Below, piece after piece: positions 43,302 to 53,627 of a DNA stretch of 64,000 bases (position 1 is the first letter of the stretch; the number at the start of each line of letters is the position of its first letter). This stretch comes from Megalopta genalis (lineage: Eukaryota; Arthropoda; Insecta; Hymenoptera; Halictidae), in assembly GCF_051020955.1 (NCBI RefSeq), contig NW_027476110.1, forward strand, positions 1,028,001 to 1,092,000. Reading direction: 5' to 3'. The notes under the pieces are model-generated. The model ran no database searches and was not told the DNA's origin. It worked only from the letters and a program-made list of their open reading frames with translations. The position numbers and the translations under genes are program-made.

Positions 43302-46300
43302 TTAGCCGTCAACTTGTTGAGTTGCCGTTGCCCGTCCCTGCCACGTGGAGGCGGACCTGCTACTTTCTTCATCATTAATGTAAGTATTTCTTTTATTTAT
43401 GGCTAATTTTGCATATGTAGAGAATTTAATAAATTGTTCTTTTGTTGAAATTAGCTTTGCTTTATTGTCTTTGTTTAGGGTTAATTCAGGATATCTGTAT
43501 TCTTGATATAATGGGCAGTCAAATAGCATGTGGTTCAACGTTTCTTCTGTGTTTAGACACAATATACAGGTATTTCTTTCAGTGAGACCTCTCTTATGTA
43601 GTGTATACTGTATTGGACCGTATCCCGTTATAAAATAGACGCATTGTGGTCCAGGTTTGAACCAGTCGTTTTCATTGGCAAAGTTTACATTTTTAATAAA
43701 TTCGTACGTCGTTCTTCCGTGTAGTTCTGAAGTCCATCTTGTTTGCCATTCCTCTAGTGTTTCTTTTTTAATTTTCTTGATTTCTTCTTTTATGTATTCG
43801 AGGTTGAGTTCTGTATTTGATTCGTCTAAATTTTGTTCTCTGTATCTGTAATTTCTCCAACAGGTGTGTTTGTTTCGTTTGATTCGGTTTATCAAACCTT
43901 GTTCAACTATTTCAAGGTCTAATGGCATTGCTCCTGCAATCACCTGCATTGCCACCGTCGAGGTGGTTCTGCAGGCTCTTGTTAAAAGTAGTAAAATTTG
44001 TCGATGCAAAGCCATCAGGTTTCTTTTTATTTGTGTGTTGTGTACTTTGTCGTACCATAAAGCAGCACCGTATTTTATTATTGATAATGCAACAGCTCGA
44101 TACATTATTTTAATTATATTTGATTTAATACCCCATTCTTGGTTGGTAACTCGACGAGTAGTCATTATAAAATTTATTACTTTTTGTCTGAGAAATTTTG
44201 AATGTTGAATAAAATTTAGTTTATTATCAATAATCATACCTAGATATCTTATTTGTTCGACATATTTTATTTTGGATTCATACACGAAAATGTTTGGCAT
44301 ACGACTTTTATCAAATTTCCCTTTAATCAACATAGCCAGCGATTTGATTTTAGAGATATTCAATTTGTGAAGTAAACACCATTCCGCTAGGATTTTTGTA
44401 GCTATTGATGCGTTCTGTTCAATTTCGTTTCTGGAGTTTCCTTTGATGATAAATACAATATCGTCGGCATATGCTGATGCTTCTACTGTGCCATATGTTG
44501 TTTCTGCATCAATTTTATCCAGTAAAATGTCCATGCACCAGTCCCAAGCTGCGGGACCGATGATGGAGCCTTGTGGGCAGCCCCTTCTCATTATTTTTTG
44601 ATGCTTGTCAAACCTAGATATTATTCTCATTTTTCTATTTTTAAAATAATTTTTTATTAAATTTAGTAAACATGTACTGATATTACATTCAATGAGCCTT
44701 CGATAAATGGCTGGCCACCATAAATTGTCAAAGGCTCCTTCGATGTCAATGAAAAGAGCAACTACATATTTCTTGTCCGTTTTAGATTCATATTTTAGCT
44801 TTATAAACGCATCTTCTGTAGATTTTCTTTTCCGGAATCCAAATTGGTTTTTATTTTCAAATCCTTTTTCTCTGTATATGATATTTATTCTATTTATTAA
44901 GATTTTTTCGAATAGTTTCCCCATAACTGGTAGTAAGGCAATGGGTCTGTATGAGTTAATCAATTTTCTGTCTTTATCTTTATTTTTTAATATTATTGTT
45001 ACATTAGCTATTTTCCATTCCTTAGGAAATATACCCTTTCGGAGGCAATTATTATATAAATTTAATATTACATCTTTGTTAATCTGCCAAAATTTTTCAA
45101 TGATTTCAATGGTGAAATTATCAAATCCTGGGGCTTTCTTCTTTTTAGCTGTTTTAATTGCGATTCTAATTTCCTCTTTTGATATATCTGGTTCTAGATT
45201 TAGATTGGCGTAATTTTTTATTTTGGTTCTAATATCTCGAATTTCTTCAGTTTCAGTATAATTTTCATTAGGTACACATTTGTCTAATAGCGCATCAATT
45301 GCCTCCTTATAATCTAGAGCCTGTCGACCAGTTGGAAGTATTACCGAACTTAATGTTATAGGTTCTCGGAATTTTTCTCTTACGATTTTATACACTATAC
45401 TCCATGGGTCTTTATTTCCTTCAACCTTAACAAAATTGTGCCATGTTTCTGTTTTGTTTTTTCTGATAGCAGAAACATATTTGTTCCTTGTTACTTTGTA
45501 AATGTTTGTATAACTTTCAATTAGATTTGTTAAATTTAATTTTCGTGCTCTCGAAAGTTGTTTTTTTGCTGCATTGACTTTTGATCGTAATTTACTTAGT
45601 TCTTGATTCCACCAAGGTACGGATTTGTTACATTTCCCGATTTTTGGTATCGATTGTTTACAACATTCATGTAATAATTTATTAAATCGTTTGATGGCTT
45701 TGTTAGGATCAATGTCTCCTAATTCGTTTGAAATGTCTTTAAATTTGGTTTGAACAATTTCTTTGAATTTTTCCCAATTAGCTCTTTTAACGTTGTAATT
45801 TTTATCCTTTATCCAAATTCTTCTACATACAGTCGTTCTTGCAATTTCAAGAGTAATCATGTTATGGTCACTTGTTGTAGCCAATTGGTGAACCTTCCAG
45901 TTTTTAATTATTTTTAACATTCCCTCATTACAAAGGGTTATATCAATGTTTGTTTCTCCCATTACAGAGGAAAATGTATGTGGGTTGTTAGGTTTGTTAA
46001 GTACAAATAGTTTGTTAACTAGAATAAATTCTTCAAATAGTTTCCCTCGATCATCAGTAGTTTCCGAATACCATAGATTTGATTTAGAATTTGCATCAGC
46101 AGTAATTAATATATTATAAGGATTTTTTAAATTATTTAATATATTTTCCAATTGTTTAAGAAAAGGGTCTAACGCTAAAGAGGGTTGACAGTATATGTTA
46201 ATTATATAGAAATCTGTATATTTTGTCACAATTTGGAAGCACATAATATGTTCACTTTGTATTAAAATATTTTGCATAGTTTGAATATTTTCGTTTCTTA

Positions 46301-46502
46301 TAACTGCTGCCACCCATGGAGTTTTATATTCAGGTTGAATGATTTTCATTTCTTTTGATGTGTAACCTCTTACTTTGTTTTTAAAGTTATAAGGTTCTTG
46401 TAAACATAATATGTCAATATTTTGTTCTTTCATAATTAATTCCAAGTTAGCAGCAGCTGCAATTGATCGTTGAGCATTAATTTGTGCGATTCTTAGGTCC
46501 AT
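43302..46502 (-). CDS. R1-G2 ORF2, intact endonuclease-reverse transcriptase
   Basis: An open frame of 1,066 codons. Endonuclease (residues about 1-225): MDLRIAQINAQRSIAAAANL, ILCLQEPYNFKNKVRGY, TADANSKSNLWYSETTDDRG, NIDITLCNE, TSDHNMITL. RT: KKAPGFDNFTIEIIEKFW, INSYRPIALLPVMGKLFEKI, QFGFRKRKSTEDAFIKL, IDIEGAFDNLWWPAIYRRL, RGCPQGSIIGPAAWDW and AYADDIVFII with YADD at about 678-681. C-terminal CCHC-like CILCLNTEETLNHMLFDC, ending STWQGRATATQQVDG. In R1 the endonuclease nicks the 28S site and the RT copies element RNA there. It starts in a 10-nt overlap with ORF1. All expected active-site motifs are present. Confidence 0.93.
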   Translation of the reverse strand: MDLRIAQINAQRSIAAAANLELIMKEQNIDILCLQEPYNFKNKVRGYTSKEMKIIQPEYKTPWVAAVIRNENIQTMQNILIQSEHIMCFQIVTKYTDFYIINIYCQPSLALDPFLKQLENILNNLKNPYNILITADANSKSNLWYSETTDDRGKLFEEFILVNKLFVLNKPNNPHTFSSVMGETNIDITLCNEGMLKIIKNWKVHQLATTSDHNMITLEIARTTVCRRIWIKDKNYNVKRANWEKFKEIVQTKFKDISNELGDIDPNKAIKRFNKLLHECCKQSIPKIGKCNKSVPWWNQELSKLRSKVNAAKKQLSRARKLNLTNLIESYTNIYKVTRNKYVSAIRKNKTETWHNFVKVEGNKDPWSIVYKIVREKFREPITLSSVILPTGRQALDYKEAIDALLDKCVPNENYTETEEIRDIRTKIKNYANLNLEPDISKEEIRIAIKTAKKKKAPGFDNFTIEIIEKFWQINKDVILNLYNNCLRKGIFPKEWKIANVTIILKNKDKDRKLINSYRPIALLPVMGKLFEKILINRINIIYREKGFENKNQFGFRKRKSTEDAFIKLKYESKTDKKYVVALFIDIEGAFDNLWWPAIYRRLIECNISTCLLNLIKNYFKNRKMRIISRFDKHQKIMRRGCPQGSIIGPAAWDWCMDILLDKIDAETTYGTVEASAYADDIVFIIKGNSRNEIEQNASIATKILAEWCLLHKLNISKIKSLAMLIKGKFDKSRMPNIFVYESKIKYVEQIRYLGMIIDNKLNFIQHSKFLRQKVINFIMTTRRVTNQEWGIKSNIIKIMYRAVALSIIKYGAALWYDKVHNTQIKRNLMALHRQILLLLTRACRTTSTVAMQVIAGAMPLDLEIVEQGLINRIKRNKHTCWRNYRYREQNLDESNTELNLEYIKEEIKKIKKETLEEWQTRWTSELHGRTTYEFIKNVNFANENDWFKPGPQCVYFITGYGPIQYTLHKRGLTERNTCILCLNTEETLNHMLFDCPLYQEYRYPELTLNKDNKAKLISTKEQFIKFSTYAKLAINKRNTYINDEESSRSASTWQGRATATQQVDG

Positions 46503-47725
46503 TTAATTCTGCTTCTATATAGGTCTAAATTTCTGAGATATTCTGGGCATTCTTTGTGCTTCACGGTATGATTAGTATCACGTCTTTTGGTTCTTAAACA
46601 GTTTATACACTTTGGATGATTTTTGTTCGGGCAATCATTTTTTAAGTGTTCTTTTGAGCCACATACTTCACATAATTGGTCCGATGCATTACAATTCTTG
46701 GCTACATGGCCATAGCCGTAACATTTATAACATCGTGTGATATTTATAAATTCTCTCACTCTGTATGTACGCCAGAGCATAAAAATTCTTCCACGATTAA
46801 TTAAATTTTCAAAGTATTTCCCCGGGATTTGCACTATCCAATTTACCTTGTTTTCATTAATTTTAAAGCTATGTGCAAAATTAATTTCATTGCACAGATC
46901 CTGAATTTCTTCCAAACTGTAATTATTAAAATTTTTACCAATTAGATCTTCCTTAAGATCCTCTACTTTATTTTCTTTTTCAACATCGTATATTATGATT
47001 GATGGGTTCATTTTACGAGGTTTTTCCATTTTTAAATTCTCCTTTTCAAGATTACTTTTCATAATTAAGTCAACATCGTCCTTGTCTTGCACTTAAATAA
47101 TAATACCCTTATTTCTCATCTGTCTGATATTTTTAACTTTTAGTTTATTTCTTATATCTTTTAGTTTGTTTATTACTTGTGATTTTATTTGTTCGTTATT
47201 TCTACCATCTTCTTCTTTAGTCGGTTTTATCAGTACTATTTCAGATTTTTGTTTAGTAATAATTTTCTTTCTTTCTATTTCAGCTATTTGACGGGGTGAG
47301 GAACAATTTATTGCGGCAACTGTTGCATATGAAGGTTTTGCAGAAAGTTCATTAGCTAAATGTGAGGATTTCAGTTTTTCATTCTCAAAAATTTCTTTTT
47401 GTAGGACTGATTCTAATTTTAACCACTTTTCTAAAATGAATTTAATTGCTGGCCGATTAATTTTGTTGCTTTCTTCGAAAAGAAAATCCTCCAGAGCCTT
47501 TCTTTCTTCTTTTACAAATTCCAACGTAGTACAATTTTGTTCCACATCCATTATTTCCTCTTCTATTTTCTTCCTTTTCCCAATTCTATCACCGGTTGTT
47601 GAATAGACAGAAGAAACCGAACTTGATCGACTCATTCTAGGCGTGTCTTCCTCCATACTTATCTCTCCTCCGTCATTCTCCTTCCTCTTCTTAATTGTTT
47701 TGAGTTTTTGTTTAAGTTTATCCAT
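46493..47725 (-). pseudogene. R1-G2 ORF1 (Gag), single nonsense mutation
   Basis: MDKLKQKLKTIKKRKENDGG at 47725, then serine-rich, a coiled-coil-like ERKALEDFLFEESNKINR and KFILEKWLKLES. TAA at 47093-47095 sits where G1 and G3 read a glutamate or methionine-glutamate context (GIIMEV); the same frame continues to 46493. Second half: INPGRIFMLWRTYRV-type region and knuckles CYKCYGYGHVAKNC, CEVCGSKEHLKNDC and CINCLRTKRRDTNHTVKHKE(C). One base change separates this from an open Gag. Confidence 0.9.
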
Positions 47726-48154
47726 ATTGGTCCCACGAGTAAGTCGGTCAGTATGTCAACCCAGGCAGAGCCGCTTTACCTGGGCAAGGCTAAATACTAC
47801 TGGAGGTCGCCAGGTATCCAGTAGTTGGTCGCTAGTGACTGGTGCACCCACCAGCCACACCCCGATGCCATCGATCGGGGTGTACCCCATCACCGCGCAC
47901 CATAGCTTAGGGTTAGGGATTTTTTAGAGAGGTTGTCATCCTCGCGGTCCGGCCGGTTAAGGCAAGACCCCCGGGCCCATGAAACATGACCACGGGCTTA
48001 CGGTATAAGGTTCAATTTTAGTCTGGCCTCTCACCTCAAGCCACTCCGGCTAGGTTAGACCTGCCAGGGAATCAAGTTCCCCGCCGGCACAGCCTTGAGG
48101 ATCATCGAGGCTCGCAAGCCCCCCCACCACGACAAGGTACGAACCACGGGGGGG
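47726..48154 (-). promoter_or_regulatory. R1-G2 5' UTR
   Basis: About 430 bp, nearly identical to the G1 and G3 leaders. The upstream frame starting MGYTPIDGIGVWL (ATG at 47888-47890) ends here after about 44 codons at TGA, before the ORF1 start, whereas in G1 and G3 it overlaps ORF1. Confidence 0.7.
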
Positions 48155-48168
48155 AGTAGATAGGGACA
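48155..48168 (-). repeat. R1 28S target copy S6, AGTAGATAGGGACA
   Basis: Exact 14-mer between G2 5' end and the poly(A) end of G3. Confidence 0.96.
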
Positions 48169-48424
48169 TTTTTTTTTTTTTTTTCATTTCTCTTCTCATG
48201 TAGAGTGTAGCTCGAGCTCTCGCTCATTACTACTTCGGTTCTATTTATTTTCTAATGTTCACATTATTCATTTTAGTTCTGGGTTAATTCTCATTATGAT
48301 CTGCCTTTCAGTGTTCAGTGTATTTCTGTATTTTATAAATTTTTATTACATTTTCTATTATTTTATACTTTTCTGTAATTTTGTTTTAGATATTTTATTT
48401 ATTTGGGTCACTTAGCCGCCAAAC
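48169..48424 (-). other. R1-G3 3' UTR and poly(A)
   Basis: About 255 bp, AT-rich, with the same near-tail hairpin as G1 and G2 (about 48203-48231). Confidence 0.7.
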
Positions 48425-51400
48425 TTAGTTTGGCGTTGCCCGTCCCTGCCGCGAGGAGGCGGACCCACTTCTTTCCTCATTAACATGAGAGTTCCTCTTC
48501 TCTATGATTTGCTTTGCAAAAGTTGAAAATTTTGCAAATAGTTCCTTTGTTGAAATGAGGTATTTTTTATCTTGTCGATTTTGGATCAGTTCCGCATATC
48601 TGTAATCATTATAATGATGACAGTCGAAAAGCATGTGGTCAATGGTTTCTTCAGTCTCTTGACACATAGGACAAATATTTGTTTCAGAAAGACCTCTTTT
48701 GTGCAAGGTGCTAAGTATCGGTCCATAGCCAGTTAATAAATAAACGCAGGATTTACCAGGTTTAAACCAAATATTTTTAATAGCAAAATCTACATTTTTA
48801 ATAAATTCAAATGTTTGTCTTCCATGTGATTCGGAATCCCATCTACATTGCCATTCTTTCATAGTTGCTTGCTTAATTTTATTAATTTCAACATCTATAG
48901 AATCTAAATCAGTATTTGAAACTGTTGTTTGCAAAGGTTCTCGTTCTCTCTCTCTATAACGATAGTCTTTCCAGCGTGTTGAAATATTTCTCTTGACTCT
49001 ATTAATTAAGCCTTGTTCAATTATTTCCAAATCCAAAGGCAACTTTCCAGCAATGACTTGTAAGGCTACCGTAGACGTTGTTCTACAAGCTCTTGTTAAC
49101 ACTAATAATAATGATCTTTATGTAGCCAATAGATTCCTTTTGACATATGTGTTCTCTGCCTTGTCATACCATAAAGCCGCCCCATATTTCACAATCGGGA
49201 GTGCAACAGCGTTATATAGAATATATATGATATTTGATTTCATGCCCCATTTTTGGTGGGCCACTCTTCTAATACTCATTATAAATTTTAAAATTTTTTG
49301 TCTAATATATTTAGAGTGTTCAACAAAGGTCAATTTAGAGTCAATAATCATGCCGAGATACTTTGTTTGTTTTGTATATTTCACATTTTGATTATTTATT
49401 TTAATTCTTGGCATTCTATTTGCGTCTAATTTACCTTTAACTAACATTGCCACTGATTTCGGTGAAGAGATTTTTAATTTATGAACTGTACACCATTGTT
49501 CGACTAACGTAACAACTCTAATAGCGGTGTTCTCGATTTCATTGCGTGAGTTTCCTTTAATCAAAAAGACTACATCATCAGCATATGCCGAAGCTTCAAC
49601 CGTTCCATCCAAGAATTCTGACTCTATTTTATTCAACAAAGGGTCCATACACCAAACCCACGCTGCCGGACCAATAATAGAGCCCTGTGGGCATCCTTTT
49701 TCCATCTTCTTCTCAATCTTTTCGAAGTTTGTACTCACTCTCATAACTCTGCCTCTAAAATAATTCTTAATAATTTTAAGTATACACGAGCTTATCCCTG
49801 CTTCCATAAGTCTTTCATATATAGCCGGCCACCATAGATTATCAAATGCTCCTTCTATATCAATGAATAAAGCAACAACATATTTTACTTCTCGTGAATT
49901 TGCATGATACTTAAATCGTATGAAAGCATCCTCCGTAGATTTCTTTTTCCTGAAGCCAAATTGATTATTGTTTACTAAACCTTTCTCCTGGTAGGCAACA
50001 TTTACTCTATTTATAAGAATTCTCTCAAATATTTTCCCCATAACTGGTAACAGTGCAATGGGTCTGTACGAATTAAGTAATTTTCTATCCTTCATTTTAT
50101 CTTTTAATATAATTTTCATATCTGCTAGTTTCCACTGTTTTGGAAAGATACCTCTTCGGAGACAATTATTGTATATATTTAGAAGTATTCTATTGTCAAT
50201 TTTCCAAAAATTGTCAATAATCTCAATTGTAAAGTTGTCTAATCCAGGTGCCTTTTTTCTTTTTGTACATTTGATTGCGTTTCTAACTTCTTCTTTTGTT
50301 ATATCACTTTCTAAATTACAGTTTCTATACTTTTGTATTTTCTTCCTAATATCATGTAGTTCAACTGTGTCATTTGATTCGTCTCCGCTGGGTACACATT
50401 TGTTAAGAATGGCCTTAATTGCATGAATATAACTATTTACATGCCCACCAGTAGGAAGTATAACAGAACTTAAAACTGAATGCTCGTGTATTTTCTCTCT
50501 AACAATCTTGTAAACTATGCTCCAAGGGTCCTTATTTGCTTCAATTTTGACAAAATTTTGCCATGCGTTTCTTTTGCATTTCTTAATTTTTATAACATAT
50601 GAATTTCTAATGTTTCTATAGTTTACAGTGTATTCTTCTATTACATCTATTAAATGCATCCTTCGAGCTCTCGCAAGTTGTTTTTTGGCAGAATTAGTTT
50701 GTTTTCTTAACTCCTTTAATTCGTTGTTCCACCATGGGATAGTGTTTTTATATTTACCAGCCTTAGGAATCGATTGCTTACAACATTTACCGAGCCTTTC
50801 AGTAATAAGTTTTACTGCCGCATTTGGTTCCATGTGTTTTAAATTTTCAGTAATATCTTCTGAAAATTCCAGATCCACATAATACTCAAATTTTTCCCAA
50901 TCAGCTTTTTTATAATTAAATCTCTTTTCCTTAATCCATATTCTTTTCGGGGGGGTTACTTTCTTAATGTTTAAAGAAATCAAATTATGGTCACTTGTTG
51001 TTGATATATCCTGAACTTTCCAATTAGAAATTATATTAAGCATTTTATTGTTTACTAGAGTAATGTCTATATTTCCTTCACCCCTATTACATGAAAATGT
51101 ATATGCATTATTTGGCTCGTTTAGGATATGTAGTCCATTTGCCGAAATAAATTCTTCAAATAATGCTCCCCTTTCGTCTGTAACTTCAGAGTGCCACATT
51201 GTGGATCTAGAATTTGCATCAGCCATAATAATTAAGTTACAATTTTTGTCCAAATTATTTATTACATATTCCAGTATCTTGAGAATCGGCTCTAAAGAGA
51301 GAGATGGTTGGCAATAAACGTTAATAATATAAAACTCCATAAACCTGGTAGTCACTTGAAAACACATAACATGCTCGTGCTGGATCAGGACGTCCTGAAG

Positions 51401-51625
51401 TATCTGTATATTTTCATTATTTATTATTGCTGCCACCCATGGAGTATCAACACTAGGTTGGATAATGTACATATCCCTAGATCCATATCCTCTAACTTTT
51501 TTCTTAAAGGTATAAGGTTCCTGTAGACATAATATATCAATATTCTGCTCTTTAATAATTAACTCCAAGTTGACAGCACTCGCAACAGATCTTTGTGCAT
51601 TAATTTGCGCAATTTTTAGCATCAT
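48425..51625 (-). pseudogene. R1-G3 ORF2, single nonsense mutation
   Basis: Same frame throughout 48425-51625, interrupted only by TAA at 49118-49120 after KRNLLAT, where G1 has glutamine. Endonuclease MMLKIAQINAQRSVASAVNL, ILCLQEPYTFKKKVRGY, MADANSRSTMWHSEVTDERG, NIDITLVNN, TSDHNLISL. RT LNSYRPIALLPVMGKIFERI, FGFRKKKSTEDAFIRF, GCPQGSIIGPAAWVW, AYADDVVFLIKG. C-terminus CPMCQETEETIDHMLFDC, SSRQGRATPN. The stop falls after the RT core, so a truncated protein with endonuclease and most of RT could still be made. Confidence 0.92.
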
Positions 51626-52871
51626 TTCAGCCTGCTTCTATAAAGCTCAACATTGCGCAAATACTCAAGACAGTCCCTACTCTTAACACTATGATTGACA
51701 TCTTTTCTTTTCATCCTTGCACAGTTAATACAAGTTGGATGTTCTTTATGTGTACAATCCGTTTTTACATGGTCCTTAGACCCACACGCCTCACATAATT
51801 GGTCAGGCATCCCGCACACCTTTGCAATATGCCCATATCCATGACATTTATAACATCTAGTGATGTTTAAATACTCTTTAATCCTGTAAATTCTCCACTG
51901 CATAAATATCCTTCCTAGATCTACTATACTGTCAAAAAATCTTCCGGGCACCTGAGCAATCCAATTAACTCTATTTTCATTTATTTTATAACTATGTACA
52001 AAATTTGTTTCATTTTTCAATTCTTCAATATCTGCTTCACTGTAATTCTTAAAATTCTTAGAAATGAAGTCATCCTTTAATTCTTCAACTTTATATTCCT
52101 TTTCTACGTCATATATAATTATTGATGGATTGATCTTTTTAGGTTTTTCGATTTTTAGATCTGCAGTTTCCAATTTACTATCATTTATTAACTGAACATC
52201 CTCTTTGTCTTTTACTTCCATTATCAAGCCTTTATTGCGCATCTGTCTTATATTTCTAACCTTTAGTTTACTCCTTTCAATTTATTTAAAACATCAGCCT
52301 TAATTTGATCGTTGTTTCTCTTATCGGTTTCATTTGTTGGTTTAATAAGAACCACCTCGTATTTATTGCTTTTTTCTTTTTTCTTTTTCTTCATCACAGG
52401 TCTCTCACTGGGAGGTGAGCGGCCTGTAGCGACAGCGCTAGCATAAGTTAGTTTCTCAGCCTGAGCTATAGTAAGTTGTGACGACTTAAGTTTCTCATTT
52501 TGAAACATTTCCGCTTGAAGGGCTGATTCTAATACCAGCCATTTCTCAAGAATAAACTTGATCGCAGGCCGGCTAATTTTATTGGTCTCATCAAAAAGAA
52601 ACTGTTCAAGCTTCTCTCTTTCTTCCCTAACAGATTCCAATGATTTAGTTTTTTGTTCACTTATTTCTAATGTCTTTTCTATTCTTTTTCTTTTAGCTCC
52701 AGGAGTATTCCCAGGTTCAAAAGTCTCTTCAGAGATAGAGAATATAGATGTAACCGAGTTGGCTCCACTAATATTAGCAGCTGGTGCCTCCTCTGGGCTT
52801 ACTCTCTCTACTTCACCCTCCTTCCTCTTCTTCCCACTGCCTCCTTTGAATTTGTTTTTTAGTTTATCCAT
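51622..52871 (-). pseudogene. R1-G3 ORF1 (Gag), one frameshift
   Basis: MDKLKNKFKGGSGKKRKEGE at 52871, VREEREKLEQFLFDETNKIS, KFILEKWLVLESALQAEMFQ, then VVLIKPTNETDKRNNDQIKA to 52263 where the frame shifts. 51622-52242 continues with MRNKGLIMEVKDKEDVQL, WIAQVPGRFFDSIVDLGRIF and knuckles CYKCHGYGHIAKVC, CEACGSKDHVKTDC, CINCARMKRKDVNHSVKSRD(C). The ORF1 stop TGA overlaps the ORF2 ATGATG, a stop-start overlap. Confidence 0.89.
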
Positions 52872-53302
52872 AAGTGTTCCCACGAGTAGGGTCGGAAAAG
52901 AGGTCGACCCAGGCAGAGCCGCCATACCTGGGCAAGGCTAAATACTACTGGAGGTCGCCAGGTATCCAGTAGTTGGTCGCTAGTGACTGGTGCACCCACC
53001 AGCCACACCCCGATGCCATCGATCGGGGTGTACCCCATCACCGCGCACCATAGCTTAGGGTTAGGGATTTTTTAGAGAGGTTGTCATCCTCGCGGTCCGG
53101 CCGGTTATGGCAAGACCCCCGGGCCCGTGGAACATGACCACGGGCTTACGGTATGAGGTTCAATTTTAGTCTGGCCTCTCACCTCAAGCCACTCCGGCTA
53201 GGTTAGACCTGCTAGGGAATCAAGTTCTCCGCCGGCACAGCCTTGAGGATCATCGAGGCTCGCAAGCCCCCCCACCACGACAAGGTACGAACCACGGGGG
53301 GG
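52872..53302 (-). promoter_or_regulatory. R1-G3 5' UTR
   Basis: About 430 bp, nearly identical to G1 and G2. Contains the 60-codon upstream frame (52859-53041) starting M-MGYTPIDGIGVWL. Confidence 0.7.
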
Positions 53303-53316
53303 AGTAGATAGGGACA
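53303..53316 (-). repeat. R1 28S target copy S7, AGTAGATAGGGACA
   Basis: Exact 14-mer between G3 5' end and E2 3' end. Confidence 0.96.
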
Positions 53317-53627
53317 GTTAGTTAGTGTCGTCGTTGTGAGTCTTAAGATGGGCTATGCCTGGGTCCTATGTGGACTATACTAGCCGCTCTCTCGACGCGT
53401 GCCGATGGTCTGGCTCTACCCTCGTTCGTTATCGTGACAGGGGAAGACAACGTGCTACTCCCGCTGCCACCTCGAGTCCAACCCAATCCAGGCACTCTTG
53501 ACGGAGTAGTGTTGAAGTCAATTTATCTCCGCAAGAGGGGCTTCAGCCTGGCCCGAGGGGACGAACCCCGAGGGGTCCGCCCAGCATGCCGTTCGAATGG
53601 CGGAGTGGACAGGTCCACGTCTGCCCG
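53317..53627 (-). other. R1-E2 3' UTR
   Basis: About 310 bp, matching the E1 3' UTR, including the CCCGAGGGGACGAACCCCGA stem-loop. The join to ORF1 is at about 53610-53627. Confidence 0.72.

Larger units (their letters stand above)
43075..48154 (-). mobile_element. R1-G2 element, full-length, nearly intact
   Basis: About 5.08 kb between exact target copies S5 and S6. The 5' end is CCCCCCCGTGG and the 3' end a poly(A) of about 20. ORF2 is completely open; ORF1 has one stop. AT-rich. Confidence 0.94.
48169..53302 (-). mobile_element. R1-G3 element, full-length
   Basis: About 5.13 kb between exact target copies S6 and S7, CCCCCCCGTGG at the 5' end and poly(A) at the 3' end. ORF2 has one stop and ORF1 one frameshift. 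Confidence 0.93.
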
